The translations under genes were made by a program, and so were the position numbers. 64,000 bases of DNA, taken from Sphingomonas sp. BK580 (GTDB taxonomy: Bacteria > Pseudomonadota > Alphaproteobacteria > Sphingomonadales > Sphingomonadaceae). This document shows, piece by piece, positions 18,607 through 29,764 of the stretch. Within the stretch, counting starts at the first letter, position 1, and the number at the start of each line of letters is the position of its first letter. The stretch covers positions 186,001 to 250,000 of the forward strand of contig NZ_JACIAY010000007.1 of NCBI RefSeq assembly GCF_014194975.1, in the 5' to 3' direction. The notes beneath the pieces were generated by a model that ran no database searches, had not been told where the DNA came from, and saw nothing but the letters and a program-made list of their open reading frames with translations.

Positions 18607-18922
18607 CTTCCGTCATCCCCGCGGAGGGGCGGATGCAGACGCGCTGACGCCCGCGGGTAAGCGGCGCGAGCGCGGGCGCGTCTTCCCCTTCCGTCATCCC
18701 CGCGGAGGCGGGGATCCAGACGCGCTGGCGCCCGCGGGTAAGCGGCGCGAGCGCGGGCGCGTCTTCCCCTTCCGTCATCCCCGCGAAGGCGGGGATCCAG
18801 ACGCGCTGGCGCCCGCGGGTAAGCCGCGCGCCTGCGGCACCACCGTGGCCGCTCGACGAAGCGTACGCGACGGAGCCGCTACCTCAGCGTGTCTGGGTCC
18901 CCGCCTCCGCGGGGATGACGAG
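18607..18922. repeat. 81-bp tandem repeat built of family A modules, plus an inverted module
   Basis: Copies begin at 18607, 18688 and 18769 with the phrase cttccgtcatccccgcg, exactly 81 bp apart; the third is partial. Each unit contains a family A hairpin (gtcatccccgcggaggcggggatccagacgcg) plus a spacer cgcccgcgggtaagcggcgcgagcgcggg. The first copy is slightly diverged, while the second and third are nearly identical. An inverted module (gtgtctgggtccccgcctccgcggggatgac) closes the array at 18888-18920. It fills the gap between the convergent hemA and flavoprotein genes. Confidence 0.85.
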
Positions 18923-18952
18923 GGCGGTGGTGCGCCGACGCCCTCGCCCCGC

Positions 18953-20116
18953 TCACACCGCCTGCCCGGCCGCGTAACCGCTGGCCCACGCCCACTGGAA
19001 ATTATACCCGCCGAGCCAGCCGGTGACGTCCACCGCCTCGCCGACCGCGTACAGCCCCGGTACCTTGCGCGACTCCATGCTCTTGGACGACAGCTCGGCG
19101 GTAGAGATGCCGCCGACGGTCACCTCGGCCTTGGCGAAGCCCTCGCTGCCGTCGGGGTGGAAGCGCCAGTCCGCCAGCCGCCGCTCCGCCTCGGCGAGCG
19201 CGCGGTCGCTCGCCGCGCCCAGCTCGCCCAGCCCGAGCCGCTCCGCCAGCGCCTCGGCGAGCCGCGCCGGCAGCCCCAGCGCGCCCGCCAGCGTCGCGCG
19301 CGGACGCGCGCGCTTGGCCTCGACCAGCCAGCCCGGCGCGGCGTCGGGGCGGAAGTCGATCGCGACGTCCTCGCCGCGGCGCCAGTAGCTCGACACCTGG
19401 AGGATCGCCGGTCCCGACAGGCCGCGGTGCGTGAACAGCGCCGCCTCGGCGAAGCGCGCCTTGCCGACGCGCGCCTCCACCGCCGTGGCGACGCCCGACA
19501 GCGCGCGGAACAGCGCCTCGCTGCCGGGCAGCGTCAGCGGCACCAGCGCGGGACGCGGCTCGACCACCTTGAGCCCGAAGCGGCGCGCGATGTCATAGGC
19601 CACGCCGGTCGCGCCGAGCTTGGGGATGGAGGGGCCGCCCGTCGCCACCACCAGCGCGGGCGCGCGATAGGTACGCGCGCCGTGCGTGACGGTGAAGCGC
19701 GCGTCGGCGTGCTCGATCGCGCCGAGCGGGGCGCCGAGCCGCACCGCGACGCCGCCCGCCTCGCATTCGCCGAGCAGCAGCTCGACGATCTGGCGCGCGC
19801 TGCCGTCGCAGAACAGCTGGCCCAGCGTCTTCTCGTGCCAGGCGATGCCGTGCCGCTCGACCAGCGCGAGGAAGTCCTGCGCGGTGTAGCGGCCCAGCGC
19901 CGACTTGGCGAAATGCGGGTTGGCGGAGAGGTAGCGGTCGGCGGTGGCGTGCAGGTTGGTGAAGTTGCAGCGACCGCCGCCGGAGATCAGGATCTTCTTG
20001 CCCGGCGCGTCGGCGTGGTCGAGCACGACGACGCGGCGCCCGCGCTGCCCCGCCACCGCCGCCGCCATCAGCCCGGCGCCGCCCGCGCCGAGCACGATCG
20101 CGTCATGGTCTTCCAT
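18953..20116 (-). CDS. NAD(P)/FAD-dependent oxidoreductase of the HI0933/BaiN family, 387 aa
   Basis: FAD-binding flavoprotein. The dinucleotide motif GAGGAGLMAAAVAGQRGRR lies at residues 9-27, and ISGGGRCNFTN is the signature of the HI0933 family. Near the C terminus EVTVGGISTAELSSKSMES and LYAVGEAVDVTGWLGGYNFQ form the second FAD contact. Substrates for this family are mostly unknown. It has been linked to reduction of bile-acid intermediates in gut anaerobes, which is unlikely here. The start ATG 20116 (MEDHDAIVLG) is preferred over the open extension to 20206. It lies downstream of the large amidohydrolase with a hairpin between. Confidence 0.9.
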   Translation of the reverse strand: MEDHDAIVLGAGGAGLMAAAVAGQRGRRVVVLDHADAPGKKILISGGGRCNFTNLHATADRYLSANPHFAKSALGRYTAQDFLALVERHGIAWHEKTLGQLFCDGSARQIVELLLGECEAGGVAVRLGAPLGAIEHADARFTVTHGARTYRAPALVVATGGPSIPKLGATGVAYDIARRFGLKVVEPRPALVPLTLPGSEALFRALSGVATAVEARVGKARFAEAALFTHRGLSGPAILQVSSYWRRGEDVAIDFRPDAAPGWLVEAKRARPRATLAGALGLPARLAEALAERLGLGELGAASDRALAEAERRLADWRFHPDGSEGFAKAEVTVGGISTAELSSKSMESRKVPGLYAVGEAVDVTGWLGGYNFQWAWASGYAAGQAV

Positions 20117-20204
20117 GCGCGCGCCGTGACATAGCCGGACGGGATGCGCCAGTCGGCGATGCTGTCGCTCGGGCGCGGCGAGAAACGTGACCTCTTCTTC
20201 CGTC

Positions 20205-20225
20205 ATCCCCGACGTGGTCGGGGAT
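20205..20225 (-). terminator. Hairpin between amidohydrolase and flavoprotein genes
   Basis: atccccgac-gtg-gtcggggat, 9-bp perfect stem with 3-base loop, lies 48 bp after the stop of the 1142-aa gene on the minus strand. There is no clear T tract. The sequence around it (cttccgtcatcccc) also shows it is a short relative of repeat family A. Confidence 0.5.
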
Positions 20226-20272
20226 CACGGAAGTGAACGGACGCGAGCCGTCGGCAGACCGCGCCGCGTCGC

Positions 20273-23701
<3,429 letters not shown>

Positions 23702-23860
23702 TGTGTGAGGATTCCCCTTTCGGCGCCGACGTTAGGGGCTGCGCGGCGTCAGCGAAAGCGTTCCGACGGGCCACAACTTTCATCAATATTTTTAAAGTGC
23801 GTCAGAGTCTTCCGCGTTGAAATCGCGCTAGCCTGCGTGTCCTTCTCACGGGGACCATAC

Positions 23861-24604
23861 GTGCTGCACAGCCTGCCTCTACATCGCTTCAACGAGTCGA
23901 TCGTCCTGCCTGCCGCCGACATCGAGCGGATCCAGGCGATGGGCGAGCCGCCGATGCGGCTGGCACGCCACGCCGTGCTGCGCCGCGAGGGGGAGCCGCC
24001 GCGCTTCATCTACCTCTTGATCGAGGGCTGGGTCGCCTCGTCGGTGCTGTTGCCGGGCGGCGACCGCCAGATCACCAAGTTTCATCTGCCCGGCGACCTG
24101 CTCGGCACGCCCAGCATGTGCCTGGAGCGCACCGCCGACACGCTGACCGCGCTGACGCCGGCGAGCGTCAGCCGCGTCTCGCTCGCGTCGTTCGGCGAGC
24201 TCTTCCAGCGCTCGCCGTCCTTCGCGGCGGCGATGCTGCTGAGCATCCAGCGCGAGCGGGTCGCGCTGATGGACCGGCTCGCCGCGGTCGGCCGCACCCC
24301 GGCGCTGGCGCGTGTGTCGGCGCTGCTGCTCGACCTCGCCGAGCGACTCGGCGCGCTGAGCGGCGGCACGATCGACGAGTTCGAGCTGCCCGTGACGCAG
24401 GAGCAGATCGGCGATCACCTGGGGCTCACCGCGGTGCACGTCAATCGCGTCTTCCGCCAGCTGGTCGACACCGGGCTGATCCGCCGCAACCGCCAGCGAG
24501 TGACCCTGCTCGACCGCCAGCGGCTCCGGTCGGTGTCGGCGCGACAGGAGCGCGAGCCGGCGAAGGACGTGAGCTGGCTGGTGGGCGGCCAGGCGGGGGC
24601 GTGA
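23861..24604 (+). CDS. Crp/Fnr family transcription regulator, 247 aa
   Basis: An N-terminal cyclic-nucleotide-binding-like beta-roll (residues about 30-130: VLRREGEPPRFIYLLIEGWVASSVLLPGGDRQITKFHLPGDLLG) joins a dimer helix. The C-terminal winged helix is LPVTQEQIGDHLGLTAVHVNRVFRQLVDTGLIRRNRQRVTL. There is no CxxC cluster, so it is not an oxygen-sensing Fnr. The start is GTG 23861 with ACGGGGA ahead; an earlier GTG at 23837 is also possible. It is divergent from the secreted amidohydrolase, and the AT-rich patch at about 23780-23805 in the shared gap stands out against the GC-rich surroundings. It may regulate that gene or itself. Confidence 0.88.
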   Translation: MLHSLPLHRFNESIVLPAADIERIQAMGEPPMRLARHAVLRREGEPPRFIYLLIEGWVASSVLLPGGDRQITKFHLPGDLLGTPSMCLERTADTLTALTPASVSRVSLASFGELFQRSPSFAAAMLLSIQRERVALMDRLAAVGRTPALARVSALLLDLAERLGALSGGTIDEFELPVTQEQIGDHLGLTAVHVNRVFRQLVDTGLIRRNRQRVTLLDRQRLRSVSARQEREPAKDVSWLVGGQAGA

Positions 24605-24640
24605 GTCTCTCCTGGTTCCCTCCCGCCCCGCGGCGAGGAG

Positions 24641-25279
24641 CTAGTCCCGCTCCCCATAGGCCGGCAGCGCCAGCTTCCACCGGATCGCCGCGGCGCGCAG
24701 CGCGAAGCCCGCGCTCGCCGCGACGCCCGCCGCCACCACCGGCGGCACGCCGAGCTGGCGCAGTGCGACGTGCAGTCCCGCCGCCAGCGCCGCGGCGGTG
24801 ACGTACAGCTCGGGGCGCATCAGGATCGAGGGCTCGCCCGCGAGCACGTCGCGGATGATGCCGCCGACGCAACCGGTCACCACTCCCATCAGCGCCGCCG
24901 GCACCGGTGGCACGCCGTATCCCAGCGCCTTGGCCGCGCCGTACACCGCATAGGCGGCGAGCCCGACCGCGTCGAACCAGTCGAGCGCGGCGCCGCGCCA
25001 CCAGCGCTCGGGCGTCGCCCAGATCACCGCCGCCATCACCAGGCACACCGCGGCGACGCGCGCGTCGTGCACCCAGAACACCGGCGCGCCGATCAGCAGG
25101 TCGCGCACCGTGCCCCCGCCCACGCCGGTCACCAGCGCGAAGAAGGCCAGCGTCACCGGCGTCTGCGCGCGCCGCGCCGCGGCCAGCGCGCCCGAGGCCG
25201 CGAACACCGCGATCCCGGCGACGTCGAGATAGGGCGCGAAGGCCGGCAGCAGCACCGCGGGCTCGAGCGGCGGGGTCAT
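24641..25279 (-). CDS. TRIC-type cation channel family protein (UPF0126), 212 aa
   Basis: Seven-helix inner-membrane protein with an internal duplication. The first half contains GVGGGTVRDLLIGAPVFWV and the second GCVGGIIRDVLAGEPSIL, the paired GG(G)xxRDxL motifs of prokaryotic TRIC channels (YicG/YadS type). The start ATG 25279 and length are normal. Prokaryotic TRIC proteins form homotrimeric monovalent-cation channels. The physiological role here is unknown. It lies 7 bp downstream of the thioesterase pair on the same strand and may be part of that operon. Confidence 0.9.
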   Translation of the reverse strand: MTPPLEPAVLLPAFAPYLDVAGIAVFAASGALAAARRAQTPVTLAFFALVTGVGGGTVRDLLIGAPVFWVHDARVAAVCLVMAAVIWATPERWWRGAALDWFDAVGLAAYAVYGAAKALGYGVPPVPAALMGVVTGCVGGIIRDVLAGEPSILMRPELYVTAAALAAGLHVALRQLGVPPVVAAGVAASAGFALRAAAIRWKLALPAYGERD

Positions 25280-25286
25280 CGCGGGC

Positions 25287-25670
25287 CTAGTCGCGCTCGA
25301 TGAGATAGTTCATCCGCGCCGCCGCGATCGGACGGACGCGATCGTCCTGCCACGCCACCGCCTCGACGTTGGCGACGCGCGTGCCCAGACGCGTGATCGT
25401 GCCCGCCGCCCGCGTGACGTGATCGCGCCCGCCGCGCATGAAGTCGACGGTGACGTTGATCGGCTTGACGCGCGCGCCGCCCTCCTCCGCCAGCGCGTGG
25501 CGCAGCGCGGCGATCGCGGCCACCTCGAGCAGCCCCGAGATCGCGCCGCCCTGGAGGAAGCCCGGCCGGCCGACGACGTCCTCGCCGAAGGGCATGACGA
25601 TCAGCGGCGCGCCGTCCTCGCCGACCTCGAGCGTCGCGCCGAGCAGCTCGGCATAGGGCGGGAGGGTCAC
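25287..25670 (-). CDS. PaaI-type hotdog thioesterase, 127 aa (second of an overlapping pair)
   Basis: Hotdog-fold protein with GRPGFLQGGAISGLLEVAAIAAL as active-site helix and VTVDFMRGGRDHVTRAAG as central strands. This matches the PaaI/4-hydroxybenzoyl-CoA thioesterase superfamily. The start is GTG 25670, overlapping the stop of the upstream thioesterase by 4 bases (GTGA), so the two are translationally coupled. The canonical HGG is replaced by QGG in this copy. The two proteins may form a heterodimer or hetero-hexamer. Substrate unknown. Confidence 0.85.
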   Translation of the reverse strand: MTLPPYAELLGATLEVGEDGAPLIVMPFGEDVVGRPGFLQGGAISGLLEVAAIAALRHALAEEGGARVKPINVTVDFMRGGRDHVTRAAGTITRLGTRVANVEAVAWQDDRVRPIAAARMNYLIERD

Positions 25671-26116
25671 GGCACCACCTTGGGATAGGTGCCGCTCGGC
25701 ACCATGAACGTGGCCGCGACATGCGCCACCGGGTCGGCGAGGTCGCCGTCGTGCGCGATCCCGCGCGTGAAGGCGATCGAGCGCGCCACGCGCAGGCACT
25801 CGGCGCGCCCGATCACGGTCTGGCCGGGGCGCGCCGGGCGGAGGTAGTCGATCCGCAGGTCGAGCGTGGCGTGCGGCGCGAAGGCGGCGATGCGCTGCCA
25901 CACCGCGATGCTGGTCGCCACGTCCATCAGCGCGATGATCGGGCCCGAGGCGAGCACGCCGCTCTCCTCGTCGCCGATCAGGTCGGGCGAGAAGGGCAGC
26001 GCGAGCTCGACCCAGTCGGGCCCGCGATCGTGGTAGCGGATGCCCAGCCGCGCGCTGTGCCCGCCGAAGTTGCGGCTCTGGAGCGCCTTGAGCGCGGCGG
26101 CCGGGTCGAGGTCCAT
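25667..26116 (-). CDS. PaaI-type hotdog thioesterase, 149 aa (first of an overlapping pair)
   Basis: Hotdog-fold protein. LPFSPDLIGDEESGVLASGPIIALMDVATSIAVW is the entry strand and active-site helix, and LDLRIDYLRPARPGQTVIGRA follows. Compared with classical PaaI (HGG), the loop has ASG, so the activity may be altered. The ATG at 26116 is the first good start and gives MDLDPAAALKALQ. It heads a unit of two thioesterases and the TRIC-like channel. A family B repeat separates it from the pseudouridine synthase. Confidence 0.85.
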   Translation of the reverse strand: MDLDPAAALKALQSRNFGGHSARLGIRYHDRGPDWVELALPFSPDLIGDEESGVLASGPIIALMDVATSIAVWQRIAAFAPHATLDLRIDYLRPARPGQTVIGRAECLRVARSIAFTRGIAHDGDLADPVAHVAATFMVPSGTYPKVVP

Positions 26117-26165
26117 GGCCCAGCGTCTACACGCGCGGCGGCGCGGTGCAACCGGGGGGCGTGCT

Positions 26166-26253
26166 ACTCGCCCCCTCCCCTTCAGCGGAGAGGCGGGGGT
26201 GGGCCTCGCCGCGAGCGCGCCGCCTGAGGAACCGCCCCGCACCAGCCCCTCCG
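26166..26253. repeat. Dispersed composite palindrome, family B, diverged copy
   Basis: The sequence starts cgccccctccccttcagcgg and has an internal gggggtgggcc arm, a gcgagcgcgccgcctgagg core, then ccgccccgcacc and cagcccctccgctgcgg. It shares the arm and core order of the copies at 14119 and 34305 but is more diverged. It lies between rluA-type and thioesterase genes, all on the minus strand. Confidence 0.55.
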
Positions 26254-26294
26254 CTGCGGCTCGCCGCCATCAGCGCACCGCTGCCCAATCTCCC

Positions 26295-27425
26295 TCACCA
26301 GCGCCGGCCGCCGCCCCTGCCCTCCCCGCTTCTGCCCTCGCCGCCCGCGCGCGAGCGCCGCTCGCCGCGGCGCTCCTTGCGCACCGTCTTGGCATGCGCC
26401 CGCGCGCGCGCCTTCTTCTCCTCGCGCGTCGGCGGCGCGCGCTCGTCGAGCGGCATCATGTCGCCCGCCATCGCCTCGAAGCCGAGCGAGGCGAGGCTCT
26501 CGGCGAAGTGCGACGGCAGCTCGGCGGTGACGTCGATCTCGCCGCCGTCGGGATGGTCGACGCGGAGGCGGCGCGCGTGAAGGTGCATCTTGCGGCTGAT
26601 CCCGCCGGTGAGGAACGCCGCCGGGCCGCCGTACTTGCCGTCGCCCACGATCGGGTGGCCGATCGCCGCCATATGGACGCGCAGCTGGTGCGTGCGCCCG
26701 GTGAAGGGTTGCAGCTCGACCCAGGCGGTGCGGTTGCCGGCGCGCTCGATCACGCGGTAGCGCGTCCGCGCCGGCTGGCCCTCGGCCTCGTCGACGTGCA
26801 TCTTCTCGCCGCCGGTGCCGGGCTGCTTGGCGATCGGCAGCTCGATCGTGCCGTCGTCGATCGAGGGCACGCCGACGATCAGCGCCCAATAGACCTTCTT
26901 CGCGGTGCGCCCCGAGAAGGCCTTGGCGAAGAAGCCCGCGGCGCGCGCGGTGCGCGCCACCAGCAGCGCGCCCGACGTGTCCTTGTCGAGGCGGTGGACC
27001 AGCTTGGGCCGACCCTGCGACTCGTCCTGCAAGGCGTCGAGCAGCCCGTCGACGTGCGCGGTGGTCTTGGTGCCGCCCTGCGTGGCGAGGCCGGGGGGTT
27101 TGTTGAGCACCAGCGCCTGCGCGTCGCGGTGGATCACCAGCTCGCGCGCGAACGCGATCTCGTCCTCGCTGAGCGGCGCGCGCTGGCGCTCGGGCCTGGC
27201 GTCGCTGCGCACCGGCTCGGGCGGGGGCACGCGCAGCACCTGACCGGCCTGGACGCGGTCGCCCGGGCCGACGCGCGCGCCGTCGAGCCGCAGCTGCCCG
27301 GTGCGCGCCCATTTGGCGACGGTGGTGAAGCTGGTGCCGTCGAGGTGGCGCTTGCACCAGCGGTCGACGCGGATCCCGTCGTCGTCGAGCGCGACGGTGA
27401 ACTGGCGGACGCCCTCGGTGCTCAT
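26295..27425 (-). CDS. RluA-family pseudouridine synthase, 376 aa
   Basis: Converts uridine to pseudouridine in rRNA or tRNA. An S4 RNA-binding domain covers residues about 17-66. The catalytic motif HRLDKDTSG has the nucleophile at D147. RTHQLRVHMAAIGHPIVGD is the second conserved segment. After the catalytic domain (about residue 330) a strongly basic tail rich in Arg, Lys and Gly (REEKKARARAHAKTVRKERR onward) adds about 45 residues beyond the usual end and may bind RNA. The start ATG 27425 overlaps the crcB stop by 4 bases (ATGA). The exact target (RluC/RluD type) cannot be fixed from sequence alone. Confidence 0.9.
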   Translation of the reverse strand: MSTEGVRQFTVALDDDGIRVDRWCKRHLDGTSFTTVAKWARTGQLRLDGARVGPGDRVQAGQVLRVPPPEPVRSDARPERQRAPLSEDEIAFARELVIHRDAQALVLNKPPGLATQGGTKTTAHVDGLLDALQDESQGRPKLVHRLDKDTSGALLVARTARAAGFFAKAFSGRTAKKVYWALIVGVPSIDDGTIELPIAKQPGTGGEKMHVDEAEGQPARTRYRVIERAGNRTAWVELQPFTGRTHQLRVHMAAIGHPIVGDGKYGGPAAFLTGGISRKMHLHARRLRVDHPDGGEIDVTAELPSHFAESLASLGFEAMAGDMMPLDERAPPTREEKKARARAHAKTVRKERRGERRSRAGGEGRSGEGRGGGRRW

Positions 27426-27796
27426 GCCGCCACCCGCACCAGCGCGAGCCCGGCGAACACCGCCGCGATCGCGCCGACCACCGAGACGAACGCGTAGCCG
27501 ATCGCGCCGAGCGCGGCGCCGCGCTCGATCATCGTCGCGGCGTCGAGCGCGAAGGCGGAGAAGGTGGTGAAGCCGCCGAGCACGCCGACACCGAGCAGCA
27601 GCCGCCAGTTCTCGCTCGCGCCGGTGCGCGCGAGCGCGCCGACGAGCAGCCCCATCAGCAGCCCGCCGATCAGGTTGACGGTGAGCGTGCCCCAGGGCCA
27701 GTCGGGTCCGAGCGCCGCGGTCATCGCGCGCCCGGTCAGGTAGCGCCCGGCCGTGCCCACCGCGCCGCCCGCCATGACGAGGAAGAGGGAGTTCAT
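27422..27796 (-). CDS. crcB: Fluoride efflux channel, 124 aa
   Basis: Four-helix dual-topology channel that exports fluoride. The hallmark segments are AVGTAGRYLTGR at the N terminus, WPWGTLTVNLIGGLLMGLL with the conserved Asn, and LGGFTTFSAFALDAATMIERG, which contains the central GGxTTFSTF-type phenylalanine track. The length is normal. It is translationally coupled to the pseudouridine synthase by a 4-base overlap. I saw no fluoride riboswitch in the gap upstream. Confidence 0.94.
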   Translation of the reverse strand: MNSLFLVMAGGAVGTAGRYLTGRAMTAALGPDWPWGTLTVNLIGGLLMGLLVGALARTGASENWRLLLGVGVLGGFTTFSAFALDAATMIERGAALGAIGYAFVSVVGAIAAVFAGLALVRVAA

Positions 27797-28048
27797 CGCG
27801 CCGCCCTAGTCGCTTTCGCCGCGGAAGGAAATCGGCGGGCGTGGGAGAACGGTGGCGTCTCCAAAACGTGGAGCGATGGGGAAGACGGAGCGGCGGGATC
27901 GTGGCGGCCGAGGTGCTAAGCCGGGGCGCACTGTCGGCGGCGGACGATGGCGACCTCGCTACGGATTGCTCGGCAGTCGACGGATAGAGGTGGCGTCCGT
28001 CACCATCGAGAACTGCCGCAGGTTGAGGTCCACCCGACCGCCCCCCAA

Positions 28049-28147
28049 CCGTCATTCCCGCGCAGGCGGGAATCCAGACGCGCTGACGGTCGTGTTAGAG
28101 GCGAAACGTCCGCGCGTCTGGATCCCTGCCTTCGCAGGGATGACGGT
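28049..28147. repeat. Inverted pair of gtcattcccgcg repeats, family A
   Basis: Left module gtcattcccgcgcaggcgggaatccagacgcgctgac and right module cgcgcgtctggatccctgccttcgcagggatgacgg face each other over about 20 bp. It lies within the 485-bp gap between the divergent crcB and the small membrane protein gene. The remainder of that gap (27797-28048 and 28148-28281) shows no gene. Confidence 0.85.
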
Positions 28148-28281
28148 GGGACGTGGGAGGGGGGCGACGAGAGTCATAGCGATAAGCGTGCGACGGCCGC
28201 CCGACGGTGCGTCTCGCGCCAAGGCGGGCCCCTCACCGTCTCACCCTTGCAATACACCTGGTCGCTCGCCATCTTGCCCCC

Positions 28282-28503
28282 ATGCTCAACCTGTTCTCGA
28301 TCCTGATCGGCCTCGTCGCGCTGCTGCTCGGCATCGTGCCGTTCCTGCCGTTCCTCGCCTGGGGCTATTGGTTCGTCATCCCGATCGCGGTGGTCGGCGC
28401 CGCGGTCGGCGCGCTCTCGTCGCGCAACACCGGGCGCAACCTCAACCTCGTGCTGATGCTGATCTTCGGGCTGCGGCTGATGCTCGGCGGCGGGATCATC
28501 TGA
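28282..28503 (+). CDS. Small two-helix membrane protein, 73 aa
   Basis: Hydrophobic from the start: MLNLFSILIGLVALLLGIVP, then FVIPIAVVGAAVGALSS, with a third partly hydrophobic segment LNLVLMLIFGLRLMLGGGII. A short polar loop (SRNTGRNLN) separates the last two. The ATG at 28282 is preferred over the longer open frame because it begins the hydrophobic segment. Similar short proteins are common in sphingomonads without known role. It ends at a strong bidirectional hairpin. Confidence 0.7.
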   Translation: MLNLFSILIGLVALLLGIVPFLPFLAWGYWFVIPIAVVGAAVGALSSRNTGRNLNLVLMLIFGLRLMLGGGII

Positions 28504-28510
28504 CGCGAGA

Positions 28511-28538
28511 CGGGCCCCGGCATCGCTGCCGGGGCCCG
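28511..28538. terminator. Strong bidirectional hairpin
   Basis: cgggccccggca-tcgc-tgccggggcccg, a perfect 12-bp stem with 4-base loop. It lies 8 bp after the plus-strand 73-aa gene and 29 bp beyond the stop of the minus-strand glycine-zipper gene, so it can end transcription from both sides. Confidence 0.75.
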
Positions 28539-28567
28539 CCCGTACGCATCACTGAACTCAAGAGGCC

Positions 28568-29134
28568 TCAGCGGCAGACCACCTGGCCGCGGTCGACCTG
28601 CTGGCCGAGCAGCGCGCCGCCGCCCGCGCCGATCACGGTGCCGAGCAGGCGCGAGCCGCCGCCCGCGATGATGTTGCCCAGCGCGCCGCCGGCGAGACCG
28701 CCGACGATCAGCCCGGTCGTGCCGTCGTTGCGGCGGCAGTAATAACGATTGTCCGAGCCGCGATAGATGCGGTCGTTGCGGCCGAGCGCGCGCGCGCGAT
28801 AATAGCGACCGTCGCGATAGTAGCGGTCGGCGTAATAGGCGCGCTGCCCGGGCTCGTACCGGTTGTAATCGTAGCGCGCCGAGCGACGCCAGTCGCGCAC
28901 CCGATCGTTGCGGTCGCGCCGCGCGTCGCGGACGCTGTCACGATACTCGCGGCGCGCGTCATGGACGTCGCGGCGCGAGTCGGCGTCGCGCAGGTCCTCG
29001 CGATATTCCTGGCGCGCGTCCCGGATATCGTCGCGATACTCGCGGTTGGCGCGGCGCGGGTCCTGCGGCGCGGCCGCGGCGGGGACGCTGGCCAAGGTAG
29101 TGGCGGCGAGCGCGGCGGCGAGGATGATACGCAT
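28568..29134 (-). CDS. Exported glycine-zipper protein with charged helical repeats, 188 aa
   Basis: The signal peptide is MRIILAAALAATTLASVPAAAA. Residues about 25-90 are built of repeated, highly charged REYRDDIRDAR-like units that should form a long amphipathic helix or coiled coil. A tyrosine-rich part follows (YRDGRYYRARALGR). The C terminus is a glycine-zipper membrane segment, TGLIVGGLAGGALGNIIAGG, with a second hydrophobic GTVIGAGGGALLGQQVDR. It probably resides in the outer membrane or envelope. Its closest relative in the window is the 101-aa gene at 29765-30070, which has the same NDGTTGL(I/V)VG and LLG core. No function known. Confidence 0.85.
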   Translation of the reverse strand: MRIILAAALAATTLASVPAAAAPQDPRRANREYRDDIRDARQEYREDLRDADSRRDVHDARREYRDSVRDARRDRNDRVRDWRRSARYDYNRYEPGQRAYYADRYYRDGRYYRARALGRNDRIYRGSDNRYYCRRNDGTTGLIVGGLAGGALGNIIAGGGSRLLGTVIGAGGGALLGQQVDRGQVVCR

Positions 29135-29228
29135 CACTGATCTCCCTACAGAGTGATGTCGCATGAACGGCGCCGCCGCGCCCCGGTTGCGTGAACGGGA
29201 AACTACCTCTTGTTCACTTCAGAGACAC

Positions 29229-29657
29229 TTACGACTCCAACTTGTGCGTCAGCGTCACTTCCGCGTTCAACACTTTGGAAACGGGGCAATTTGCTTTGGC
29301 ATCCTGGGCGATGCGCTCGAACTCGTCGGGCGCGATGCCCGGGATCTTGGCGGTGAGGTCGAGCTTGGACGAGGTGATGGTGAAGCCGTCGCCGTCCTTG
29401 TCGACGGTGACCCGCGCGCTCGTCTCGAGCGTGCCGTCGCTGTAGCCCGCGCCGGCGAGCGCGAAGCTCAGCGCCATGGTGAAGCAGCTGGCGTGCGCCG
29501 CCGCGATCAGTTCCTCGGGATTGGTGCCGGGCTCGTCGCCGAAGCGCGTGCCGAAGCCATAGGGTTGCTCGTCGAGCGCCTTGGACTGGGTCGAGGTCCA
29601 GCCCTTCCCCTCCTTGCCGAGACCTTCGTAGCGTGCCGAACCACCGCGCGTGGGCAT
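29229..29657 (-). CDS. OsmC-family peroxiredoxin, 142 aa
   Basis: Reduces organic hydroperoxides using a reactive cysteine pair. C58 lies in AAAHASCFTMALSFALAGAG, and C124 in DAKANCPVSKVLNA, as in OsmC/Ohr proteins. The N-terminal segment YGFGTRFGDEPGTNPEELI resembles OsmC more than Ohr. The length is normal. A GGGAGAG site precedes ATG 29657. The gene is flanked on both sides by glycine-zipper genes on the same strand and is separated from the upstream one by an intrinsic terminator, so it probably has its own promoter in that gap. Confidence 0.93.
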   Translation of the reverse strand: MPTRGGSARYEGLGKEGKGWTSTQSKALDEQPYGFGTRFGDEPGTNPEELIAAAHASCFTMALSFALAGAGYSDGTLETSARVTVDKDGDGFTITSSKLDLTAKIPGIAPDEFERIAQDAKANCPVSKVLNAEVTLTHKLES

Positions 29658-29680
29658 GAGTCACTCTCCCGCTGGGACCT

Positions 29681-29720
29681 AAAAGAGAAAAGGCGCGGCC
29701 CGCACTCGCGGACCGCGCCT
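29681..29720 (-). terminator. Rho-independent terminator
   Basis: Read on the minus strand, aggcgcggtccgc-gagt-gcgggccgcgcct forms a 13-bp stem with one G-T pair, followed by ttttctctttt. It terminates the 101-aa glycine-zipper gene (stop at 29765), 45 bp upstream, and precedes osmC. It is the clearest T-rich terminator in the window. Confidence 0.85.
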
Positions 29721-29764
29721 CCTCCAACGTCGGTCAGGCCGAAAGGCTCAACCGCGCATCGGTC

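Noticed and set aside
18539..20134. Open frame through the 81-bp tandem array, which yields a repeated protein (27-residue units)
   Set aside because: 81 is a multiple of 3, so the repeat stays open by arithmetic. The frame continues antisense to the flavoprotein gene and has no start signal. The array is better explained as a non-coding palindromic repeat.
27797..28048. Fluoride riboswitch upstream of crcB
   Set aside because: No match to the conserved fluoride aptamer stems was seen, and the gap is mostly palindromic repeat.
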